A DNA stretch of 5,929 bases from assembly GCA_030607765.1 (NCBI GenBank), contig JAUWJJ010000081.1, positions 1-5,929 of the forward strand, read 5' to 3'. The stretch comes from Candidatus Aerophobota bacterium. GTDB lineage: Bacteria > Aerophobota > Aerophobia > Aerophobales > B3-G15. The position numbers and the translations under genes were made by a program. Shown here one piece after another: positions 1-5,328 of the stretch (the first letter of the stretch is position 1; every line of letters starts with the position of its first letter). The notes beneath the pieces were generated by a model, which was not told where the DNA came from, ran no database searches, and saw nothing but the letters and a program-made list of their open reading frames with translations.

Positions 1-1326
1 GGAATTGTAAGAATAAGTGGTAAAAACTCTTTCCCCTTAGCTAAAAAAATATTTACCCCCTCCAAAAAATCCAAAATTAACTGGTCATCCTCCTTTAAGG
101 TTTATTATGGCTGGATATCTGATCCTGAAAATGGTGAGAGGATAGACGAGGTTCTCCTTACCTTAATGAAGGCTCCCAGAACTTATACCAGAGAAGATAT
201 AGTGGAGATAAACTGTCATGGAGGATTGGTACCCTTAAGGGAAACTTTAGAGGTTTGTCTAAAGTTGGGAGCTCGCTTGGCTGAGCCAGGTGAGTTTACT
301 AAAAGAGCTTTTTTAAATGGGAGAATAGATTTAGCTCAGGCAGAAAGTGTTCTGGACATTATCCAGGCCAAGACAGAGAAAAGCTTGCAACTGGCTCTCA
401 AGAGCCTTGAGGGAGAACTATCTCAGCGCATTTCTTCCTTGAAGAAAAAAATAATTGAGCTTTTATCTTTCCTTGAGGCAGAGATAGACTTTTCTCAGGA
501 AGATATAGAGCTTCTCTCTAAGGAGGATAAGGAAAAATATCTTAATAGTATTTCATCCTCTATTAATTCTCTTTTAGAAGCGTCTAAGGCGGGAATGATT
601 TATCGTGAAGGAGTTAAAGCTGCAATTGTAGGGAAAACAAATGTGGGTAAATCCTCTCTTTTCAATGCTCTTGTACAAAGAGACAGAGCTATTGTAACCC
701 ATTTACCCGGAACTACCAGGGATACAATTGAAGAAATTGTAAATATTAAGGGATTTCCTCTGTATATAGTTGATACTGCTGGATTAAGAGATGTAAAAAA
801 TCCAATTGAAAAGGAAGGGGTTAGGAGGGCTTATGATATGGTTAAGGAAGCTGATATTGTCCTTTTAATGCTGGATGGCTCAACTTCTTTGGATAAAGAA
901 GACAGAGTAATATTAAATAGAGTGAAGAAGAAAAAACCGCTGGTTCTTATAAATAAAGTAGATCTTCCCTCTAAAATTGATAAGGGAAAGGTAAGCTCTT
1001 TTTTTCCCGGAGAAGCTCTAATAGAGATTTCAGCTACTAAGGGGACAAACTTAGAAAAGTTAAAACAGGAAATTAGCCGGCTAATTTTAAAAGAAGTTAG
1101 CCCTTCCTGTGATTCTCTCCTGGTAAGTATCAGGCAAAGAGAAACTTTTCAGCTGACAAAGAAAAGCATTTTAAGAGTAACAGAGGCCTTGAGAGGTGGT
1201 TTGTCTGAGGAATTTCTTGTTATCGATCTTCGAGAAGGACTGGAGCACTTAAAAGAAATAACTGGAGAAGCTGTGGAAGAGGATGTTCTGAATCGTATTT
1301 TCTCTAATTTTTGCATAGGAAAGTAA
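1..1326 (+). CDS. mnmE: tRNA uridine-5-carboxymethylaminomethyl(34) synthesis GTPase MnmE (5'-truncated by window edge)
   Basis: MnmE (TrmE) works with MnmG to put the (carboxymethyl)aminomethyl group on U34 of certain tRNAs, using GTP and a methylene-folate one-carbon unit. The frame is open from base 1 (GIVRISGKNS...), so the Met at 166 is internal. 441 residues are visible and only about 20 N-terminal residues should be missing for a family length near 455. In window numbering, the folate-binding N-terminal domain and helical region (PRTYTRED, NGRIDLAQAE) precede an inserted G domain: G1 GKTNVGKS 211-218, G2 PGTTRD 236-241, G3 DTAGLR 258-263, G4 NKVD 318-321, G5 SAT 344-346. The helical domain resumes and ends in the diagnostic CIGK (438-441), whose Cys is needed for modification in characterised homologues. 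All key motifs are intact. cobU follows after six bases; mnmG is not adjacent. Confidence 0.97.
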   Translation, partial: GIVRISGKNSFPLAKKIFTPSKKSKINWSSSFKVYYGWISDPENGERIDEVLLTLMKAPRTYTREDIVEINCHGGLVPLRETLEVCLKLGARLAEPGEFTKRAFLNGRIDLAQAESVLDIIQAKTEKSLQLALKSLEGELSQRISSLKKKIIELLSFLEAEIDFSQEDIELLSKEDKEKYLNSISSSINSLLEASKAGMIYREGVKAAIVGKTNVGKSSLFNALVQRDRAIVTHLPGTTRDTIEEIVNIKGFPLYIVDTAGLRDVKNPIEKEGVRRAYDMVKEADIVLLMLDGSTSLDKEDRVILNRVKKKKPLVLINKVDLPSKIDKGKVSSFFPGEALIEISATKGTNLEKLKQEISRLILKEVSPSCDSLLVSIRQRETFQLTKKSILRVTEALRGGLSEEFLVIDLREGLEHLKEITGEAVEEDVLNRIFSNFCIGK

Positions 1327-1330
1327 GGGG
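1323..1330 (+). promoter_or_regulatory. Ribosome binding site of cobU overlapping the mnmE stop
   Basis: The purine-rich run around the mnmE TAA (GTAAGGGG) gives a Shine-Dalgarno AAGGGG two bases before the cobU ATG. This short spacing, together with the six-base gene gap, supports co-transcription and probable translational coupling of mnmE and cobU. Confidence 0.6.
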
Positions 1331-1332
1331 TT

Positions 1333-1854
1333 ATGACTAAACTTATTTTTGTAACCGGAGGAGTAAGAAGTGGAAAAAGCAATTATGCGGTAAATCTTGC
1401 CAAAAGTCTCTCCCAGGATGTGGTTTTTTTAGCTACTACCCCGCCCTTCGATGATTTGGAAATGAGGAAAAGAATCAAGACTCACCAGAAAAATCGCCCT
1501 CCTCACTGGAAAACCATAGAAGAAGGAATGAACATTGCACCCTTACTTTCTCAGCTTAACTGCCCTCAAAGAGTAATTATCATTGACTGTTTAACTCTTT
1601 TAATCTCCAATCTTCTTTTAAGTAATGCAAGAGAGGAAGATATTATAAAGCAGGTTAAAAAAATAGCGGACTTCGCTGGTAAGTTTAATCAAACCACCAT
1701 TGTAGTATCAAATGAGGTGGGCTGGGGAGTGGTCCCGGAGACTCCTCTGGGAAGAAAATTTAGAGATTTATCCGGGATGGCTAATCAAGTGATAGCTAAG
1801 GAGGCTCAGGAGGTATGGCTTACAGTTTGTGGAATCCCGGTTAAGATTAAATAG
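1333..1854 (+). CDS. cobU: Bifunctional adenosylcobinamide kinase / adenosylcobinamide-phosphate guanylyltransferase CobU (CobP)
   Basis: Cytosolic enzyme of the cobalamin nucleotide-loop pathway. It phosphorylates adenosylcobinamide and then transfers GMP from GTP to give AdoCbi-GDP, the substrate of CobS. The 173 residues match the usual CobU length. Visible motifs are the P-loop GGVRSGKS (9-16), RIxxHxxxRPxxW (48-59), whose His51 sits where the guanylylated histidine of the Salmonella enzyme is expected, IIDCLTLLISN (83-93), VVSNEVGWGVVP (124-135), GRKFRDLSGMANQ (140-152) and the typical C-terminus GIPVKIK. The ATG has a strong ribosome binding site, AAGGGG, overlapping the mnmE stop codon, so it is probably translated from the same transcript as mnmE. 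The pathway partner cobS lies downstream, separated by a repeat element. Confidence 0.97.
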   Translation: MTKLIFVTGGVRSGKSNYAVNLAKSLSQDVVFLATTPPFDDLEMRKRIKTHQKNRPPHWKTIEEGMNIAPLLSQLNCPQRVIIIDCLTLLISNLLLSNAREEDIIKQVKKIADFAGKFNQTTIVVSNEVGWGVVPETPLGRKFRDLSGMANQVIAKEAQEVWLTVCGIPVKIK

Positions 1855-1864
1855 TAATACAGTT

Positions 1865-2023
1865 CAGCCACTAAGTCACCAAGGCACAAAGAAGTAATAT
1901 GAATCTTAAACCTCTATTGGAAAGAGAAGAATATATTGTTAAAAAAATTAACCACTGAAGACACAGAGGACGCTAAAAATTTTAAGACCGGGTTTACTTG
2001 GTGTCTTCGTGTCCTGGTGGCTG
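1865..2023. repeat. Dispersed-repeat element with imperfect inverted ends in the cobU-cobS gap
   Basis: The gap consists largely of a low-complexity CAC/AAG-type repeat. The 27 bases at 1865-1891 (starting CAGCCACTAAG) match the reverse complement of 1997-2023 (ending CCTGGTGGCTG) at 21 of 27 positions without gaps. A further segment at 1943-1987 (ACCACTGAAGACACAGAGG) belongs to the same kind of sequence; its GAAGACAC (1957-1964) is an exact complement of GTGTCTTC (2001-2008), so the right arm has two possible pairing partners. Such 'CCACxAAGxCACxAAGxCAC' repeats are, from general knowledge, scattered between genes in many bacterial genomes and code for nothing known. The element would be transcribed if cobU and cobS share an mRNA. 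No transposase is present. Confidence 0.8.
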
Positions 2024-2034
2024 GATAATTTTAG

Positions 2035-2772
2035 ATGAAATTAAAACATTTTCTTTTAGCCTGGCAGCTTTTAACTGTTATCCCCTTTAAAAAAGTCTTT
2101 CCAGATAAAAAGGAAGATTTAGCTGCCTCTTTGGTATTTTTCCCCATAGTTGGTATGGGGATAGGGATTTTCCTTAGCTTGATTAATTTAGCTGGATCAG
2201 CTTTTCTTCCCTTTTCTGTTACCAATGCTCTTGTTGTAATTGGCTGGGTATGGATTACGGGAGCTCTTCACTTAGATGGACTTGCTGATACCATTGATGG
2301 GATATCTGCAGGGGGTGATAAGAAAAATATTTTAAGGGTAATGGAAGATGGTGTCATAGGAGCTAAAGGAGTTGTTGGTTTAATCTGTATTTTACTTTTA
2401 AAATTTGTTTTATTAAGAGGGATAAATCCAGAGATAAAAAATCAAGTTTTAATTTATATTCCTGTAGTCAGTAGATGGTCTATGGTACTCGGAGCTTATC
2501 TTGCTTCTTACGCTAAAGAGGAGGGAATGGGTAAAGCTTATATAGAACTTGTGGATTTAAAGAAAGTTCTCTGGGCCAGCTTAATAACCGCAAGTTTAGG
2601 GTTAGCTCTTTTGAGGTTATCTTTCTTGCCCTTCATGGGGATAGCTTTACTAAGTATTTTTCTCTGGGTAGCTTACCTTAAAAGAAAAATAGCAGGTATT
2701 ACTGGGGATAGCTTAGGAGCAATGAATGAAACTGTTGAGACCCTGGGATTATTTTCCTTTTGCCTGTGGTAA
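2035..2772 (+). CDS. cobS: Adenosylcobinamide-GDP ribazoletransferase (cobalamin synthase) CobS
   Basis: Integral membrane enzyme joining AdoCbi-GDP to alpha-ribazole or its 5'-phosphate, giving adenosylcobalamin (phosphate) and GMP; it directly follows CobU in the pathway. The 245 residues are family-typical and mostly hydrophobic, with about six to seven membrane segments (roughly 32-50, 62-78, 110-128, 138-158, 178-196, 198-214). Family motifs are ALHLDGLADTIDG (77-89, the acidic probable metal/substrate site), RVMEDGVIGAKG (101-112), SRWSM (146-150), YAKEEGMG (159-166) and GITGDSLGAMNETVE (221-235). The common MxDSxIG motif here reads MEDGVIG. The ATG lacks a good Shine-Dalgarno (only GGA nine bases upstream), and the upstream sequence is the right arm of the repeat. 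It ends 40 bases from the convergent glycosyltransferase gene. Confidence 0.97.
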   Translation: MKLKHFLLAWQLLTVIPFKKVFPDKKEDLAASLVFFPIVGMGIGIFLSLINLAGSAFLPFSVTNALVVIGWVWITGALHLDGLADTIDGISAGGDKKNILRVMEDGVIGAKGVVGLICILLLKFVLLRGINPEIKNQVLIYIPVVSRWSMVLGAYLASYAKEEGMGKAYIELVDLKKVLWASLITASLGLALLRLSFLPFMGIALLSIFLWVAYLKRKIAGITGDSLGAMNETVETLGLFSFCLW

Positions 2773-2812
2773 GCAAATTTGAATTTGTTGGATTGAAGAT
2801 TTTTTATCTTTA
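2773..2812. terminator. Convergent gene junction with weak AT-rich dyads
   Basis: This 40-base gap separates the convergent ends of cobS and the glycosyltransferase gene. It holds two small dyads: CAAATT/AATTTG (2774-2787, two-base loop) and AAGAT/ATCTT (2796-2810, five-T loop). Both are short and AT-only or nearly so, with no GC-rich stem plus T tract. A bidirectional terminator would be expected here, but the sequence supports it only weakly. Confidence 0.2.
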
Positions 2813-3949
2813 TCACTGTTTTTTATAACTTACTTTCCTTGTCATTTCCACAATTTTATGGACAATTTCCCAAGAGGCATTAGGTCGAGATAGCTCTTTT
2901 GCTCTTTTTCTCCAAAGGTTTCTATCAAAACCATCATTGATACATCTACTAACAATTGACACTATTTCTTCTTTGTTACCTAAGTTAAAGGCTAAATCTT
3001 TCTCTAAGAGCAATTTTTTGTTTCTCATTTCCTGTCCAGTAATTGAATCCAGCACTATCATGGGAAGGCCTTTACTTAAAGCCTCAGCAGTGGTTAGGCC
3101 GCCCGGTTTACTAATTAAAAGGTCAGAGATTTCCATTAACTCATCTATCTCTCTAACATATCCCCATACTTTCAAAGGAAAGTTAAGTTTTGGACTTATT
3201 TTGTCCAAATTTCTCTTTAGATTTCGGTTTATTCCTGTAACTACTAAAACCTGTAAGGGAAACGAAATTTCTTTAAAAGCAAGCACAGCATCTTCAATGG
3301 GTCCCAGTCCCTCTCCCCCACCCATAACAAGGATGGTAAATAGGTTATTCTTAACCTGCCACTTTTTCTTCAAGTAAGATTTATCCTTTGACTTTGAAAA
3401 TTCAGGCAAAATGGGAATGCCGGTTACACATAATTTATTGGGGGTAACTTTCCATTTCAAATGATTAGATGTTAAGTTATCCTGAGGTAAAAAATACATA
3501 TCCACATTTTTATAAAACCAGTAAGGGTTTAAGTAAAAATCAGTTGGTATAGCTATTAAAAGATAATCCAATTTTTTTTCTCGTTTAATAGTAGAGGATA
3601 TAGCACAGGAGAGCGAATGCGTACATATGACTACGTCAGGATTAAAGGGTTTTATAACCTTTCTGTAAAACTTGTGATAGTTTAGCTTGTATAGAATCTC
3701 CCGCAAAAGGTAAGTTAACCAGTAAACTTCTTTGTTATCCCATATTATATTCCAAAACCAGGGGGCAAGTTTAATAATTGCATAGTATGAACTGTTTAGA
3801 ATATACTCTATAAAAGGATTTCCATAACGAAAGAGATCTTCCTCTCTTATAGTAACTTGAGGGTATTTTTTGCAAAAAGCCTGTTTAACTGCTCTTGCTG
3901 CTTGCCTGTGTCCCAAAACATCAGAAATATAGAGAAGAAGAGCTCTCAT
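2813..3949 (-). CDS. MGDG-synthase/UgtP-type glycosyltransferase (GT28 family), probable diacylglycerol glycosyltransferase
   Basis: A 378-residue two-domain GT-B enzyme resembling plant MGDG synthases and Bacillus UgtP, which transfer sugar from a UDP-sugar to diacylglycerol at the inner membrane surface; MurG is a more distant relative. The N-terminal MGDG-synthase-like domain shows LYISDVLGHRQAA (5-18, the GHxxAA motif), CTHS (109-112) and PTDF (135-138). The C-terminal GT28 domain shows GIP (177-179), GGGEGLG (210-216), WGYVREIDELM (262-272), SKPGGLTTAEA (280-290, nucleotide-sugar loop) and GQEMRN (305-310). An in-frame TTG lies four codons upstream, but GGGTGA four bases before the ATG at 3949 favours the ATG. 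The sugar and acceptor cannot be read from the sequence. It is the last minus-strand gene, behind a broken lgt. Confidence 0.87.
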   Translation of the reverse strand: MRALLLYISDVLGHRQAARAVKQAFCKKYPQVTIREEDLFRYGNPFIEYILNSSYYAIIKLAPWFWNIIWDNKEVYWLTYLLREILYKLNYHKFYRKVIKPFNPDVVICTHSLSCAISSTIKREKKLDYLLIAIPTDFYLNPYWFYKNVDMYFLPQDNLTSNHLKWKVTPNKLCVTGIPILPEFSKSKDKSYLKKKWQVKNNLFTILVMGGGEGLGPIEDAVLAFKEISFPLQVLVVTGINRNLKRNLDKISPKLNFPLKVWGYVREIDELMEISDLLISKPGGLTTAEALSKGLPMIVLDSITGQEMRNKKLLLEKDLAFNLGNKEEIVSIVSRCINDGFDRNLWRKRAKELSRPNASWEIVHKIVEMTRKVSYKKQ

Positions 3950-3953
3950 CTTT

Positions 3954-3959
3954 TCACCC
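3954..3959 (-). promoter_or_regulatory. Ribosome binding site selecting the ATG of the glycosyltransferase
   Basis: On the minus strand GGGTGA precedes the ATG at 3949 by four bases. It overlaps the alternative upstream TTG start at 3961, which has no comparable site in front of it, so the shorter reading frame is preferred. Confidence 0.55.
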
Positions 3960-3974
3960 AAACATAACTTTATT

Positions 3975-4010
3975 GAAGTAAAATCCCTTTAATTGAATGT
4001 CACTTCGCTA
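3975..4010 (+). repeat. Possible degenerate partner of the palindromic repeat at 4366-4420
   Basis: On the plus strand this segment begins GAAGTAAAATCCCTT and ends CTTCGCTA. The reverse complement of 4381-4412 begins GAAGTAATCCCTTAG and ends TTTCGCTA; I align them by eye at 26 matching positions with four gapped positions. The segment also contains its own short dyad GAAGT/ACTTC (3975-3979 with 4002-4006). It lies between the glycosyltransferase start and the lgt remnant, within the leader of the glycosyltransferase gene. Similarity is limited to two blocks, so the relationship is tentative. Confidence 0.4.
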
Positions 4011-4040
4011 TCTTGAGTTTACCATATTTCTCATTTTTAG

Positions 4041-4318
4041 TCAAACTCTATAAAAAACCATCCCTCCTTTCCATAACTGGATAATCTCTCCTGGATGAAG
4101 GGTGTAATAGTGAAGGTGGATTAAAATATAAAAAATTCTTGCTCCCATTAGGGCAAAGAGAATTATCCCTATTACCAGATTTAACGTTAAATCCCGGGGA
4201 AGATGTTCCTCTTTAGCTGAAGTTAAAAAGTATAAAATAACTGTCCCAAATCCTAAAGTTGCCATTACTCCATAACTATAAATGGTAAAAAGGAAAGTTT
4301 TAAAATTATCCTGTGCAT
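4041..4318 (-). pseudogene. lgt: Prolipoprotein diacylglyceryl transferase remnant (frameshifted and C-terminally truncated)
   Basis: Intact Lgt transfers diacylglyceryl from phosphatidylglycerol to the lipobox cysteine of prolipoproteins in the inner membrane, and is about 260 residues long. Here the normal start is recognisable: ATG at 4318 gives MHRIILKLSF, matching the Lgt N-terminus, but that frame soon stops (..LPFIVME, stop). The continuation FTIYSYGVMATLGFG, a hallmark of Lgt, lies in another frame, so one base is missing, most simply from the five-T run around 4287-4291. The second frame continues through a membrane segment and GARIFYILIHLHYYTLHPGEIIQLWKGG in two blocks (GARIFY; HPGEII...WKGGMVFY), then ends RV-stop where the family continues with the catalytic GG. 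Roughly the last two thirds, including the essential Arg and His region, are absent. The product should be inactive; a functional copy is expected elsewhere if the cell lipidates proteins. Confidence 0.87.
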
Positions 4319-4365
4319 TTTTTTCCCGAGTTACATCAGGAAAAGATTCCCTGAAACATCTCTTC

Positions 4366-4420
4366 TATCATTGTAAGCGTTAGCGAAATAATCTAAACTA
4401 AGGGATTACTTCCTCGCTCC
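4366..4420. repeat. Imperfect palindromic intergenic repeat upstream of the lgt remnant
   Basis: AGCGA (4382-4386) pairs with TCGCT (4414-4418), and TAATC (4389-4393) pairs with GATTA (4404-4408), leaving a ten-base loop and a small internal bulge. On the minus strand it reads GGAGCGAGGAAGTAATCCC, then TTTCGCTAACGCTTACAATGA. This resembles the widespread bacterial intergenic palindromes of the form 'GCGAGGAGCGAAG..CAATCTC ... GATTGCTTCGC..CGCAATGACA' (comparison from memory). No T tract follows on either strand, so I do not read it as a terminator. Confidence 0.6.
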
Positions 4421-4444
4421 TGGAAAAAGTATTTGTCCTGAAGT

Positions 4445-4489
4445 TTTTAAAATTTTCAGTGAATTCAGTGTTTTCAGTGGTTAATTTTT
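4445..4489 (-). repeat. Second copy of the cobU-cobS gap repeat, inverted, with 9-base tandem units
   Basis: The reverse complement of these 45 bases (AAAAATTAACCACTGAA...) matches 1943-1987 at 37 of 45 positions with no gap, including an identical 17-base start. Inside it, three 9-base units lie in tandem on the plus strand: TTTTCAGTG (4453-4461), AATTCAGTG (4462-4470) and TTTTCAGTG (4471-4479). It sits five bases past the stop codon of the ABC permease gene. Confidence 0.8.
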
Positions 4490-4494
4490 CTTGC

Positions 4495-5328
4495 CTATTG
4501 AACAATATCTTTTCTCTGCAATATAATTGTAGAAACTACAACCGGAACCAAGGTTAAACATCCCCATACAGCTACCAATGATTTTAAGAAAAGTCCCGGG
4601 GATACTTTAGAAGAAAATCCTCCCAAGAAAAGAGTTGCTCCTCCATTAGATATATAACCTATGATATTGTTTATATAGTAAGAAAGAGAGAATTTCTCTA
4701 AAATATCAGATGTTGAGAAAGGGAGATAGAGTATCATCCAATCAAAAATATACCAGGCAATTAATAATAAAAATCCAGCTAAAATTGCAGCAAGAGTGCT
4801 ATCCATTAAAGTTGAGAATAAAGTTGAAATTGAAGTATAAACAATACCTGTTAAAACTAAGGCAACTACATAGCTTAAGAATACTCTTTTTTCAACCAGA
4901 CCAATTCCTAAAAACTTTAAAGCAATATTGAAGATGGCTAATTTAAAAAAAATTAAAACTAAGAAGATAGATAAAAATGATAGATATTTTCCCATTATGA
5001 TTTCTGAACGGCCCAAAGGTTTAGATACCAAGAGTTGGAGCATTCCTCTTTTTCTTTCTCCAGCGATGAAATCACTGGCATTAATAATTGCTGTTAAAGC
5101 TATAGGCAGGGGTGCAACATCCATATACACCATAATGCAGATCTTTGGTGTTACCTGTGTAATCCATCCTCCTGTCATTTTGAAAATTATTGAGGGATTG
5201 TGATACATCATATTAGAAAACCATATCCCACATATTGCAGGCAAAAAGATTAACAATAAGGAAAAGATAAATCGACGAGAAGATAGGTGATTAACAGTTT
5301 CCTGGTAAAAAATAACTGGCAGATACAT
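4495..5328 (-). CDS. ABC-2 type transporter permease subunit
   Basis: A 277-residue polytopic membrane protein, partner of the overlapping ATPase, probably forming the membrane half of an export-type (ABC-2) transporter. Predicted membrane segments are at about 20-38, 66-84, 117-137, 149-172, 179-199 and 248-270. Between segments two and three lies the conserved cytoplasmic coupling region DFIAGERKRGMLQLLVSKPLGR in pieces: DFIAGERKRG (86-95) and LLVSKPLGRSE (99-109). This pattern is typical of NosY-like and related ABC2 permeases. The ATG overlaps the ATPase stop codon (TAATG) and has AAGGA five bases upstream, implying translational coupling. The substrate cannot be told from sequence; lipid, antibiotic or copper-site-assembly exporters are all possible in this family, and no nos, gliding or lantibiotic genes are nearby to decide. 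Confidence 0.88.
   Translation of the reverse strand: MYLPVIFYQETVNHLSSRRFIFSLLLIFLPAICGIWFSNMMYHNPSIIFKMTGGWITQVTPKICIMVYMDVAPLPIALTAIINASDFIAGERKRGMLQLLVSKPLGRSEIIMGKYLSFLSIFLVLIFFKLAIFNIALKFLGIGLVEKRVFLSYVVALVLTGIVYTSISTLFSTLMDSTLAAILAGFLLLIAWYIFDWMILYLPFSTSDILEKFSLSYYINNIIGYISNGGATLFLGGFSSKVSPGLFLKSLVAVWGCLTLVPVVVSTIILQRKDIVQ

Larger units (their letters stand above)
4319..4494. other. Gene-free stretch between ABC permease and lgt remnant
   Basis: Together with the lgt remnant, this leaves positions 3950-4494 without an intact gene. The 176 bases here are mostly the two repeats described separately. I see no other open reading frame with recognisable content, no clear promoter and no T-tailed hairpin. 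Confidence 0.6.

Noticed and set aside
166..1326. Met at 166 as the start of mnmE
   Set aside because: The frame is open back to base 1 and encodes the recognisable Lgt-unrelated MnmE N-terminal sequence GIVRISG; 166 is an internal methionine.
1899..1958. Nineteen-codon reading frame MNLKPLLEREEYIVKKINH in the cobU-cobS gap
   Set aside because: It is very short, has only a weak purine-rich leader, and its last codons and stop lie in the dispersed repeat (from 1943). It resembles no protein I know; at most it could be a fragment cut by the repeat.
1865..2023. CRISPR array or cobalamin riboswitch between cobU and cobS
   Set aside because: There are no regularly spaced identical direct repeats, and no B12-box-like sequence (GCCACTG context) within a riboswitch-like fold; the inverted dispersed repeat explains the structure.
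1149..2225. Minus-strand frames opposite mnmE/cobU (1149-1382) and cobS (2031-2225)
   Set aside because: Both are antisense to strongly conserved genes and show no family features.
2937..3377. Plus-strand frame of 146 codons opposite the glycosyltransferase
   Set aside because: It is antisense to a well-supported gene, has no recognisable motif and no ribosome binding site of note.
3962..4005. Sigma-70-like promoter for the glycosyltransferase (GTGACA with a poor -10 seventeen bases later)
   Set aside because: The -10 candidate matches at only about half its positions in AT-rich DNA, and the site overlaps the tentative repeat; not supportable by eye.
4382..4418. Hairpin as a rho-independent terminator for the ABC operon
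   Set aside because: The stem is interrupted and no T run follows on the minus strand; it fits a palindromic intergenic repeat better.
4710..5203. Two plus-strand frames opposite the ABC permease
   Set aside because: They are lysine-rich mirror images of the hydrophobic permease coding strand, with no motifs.
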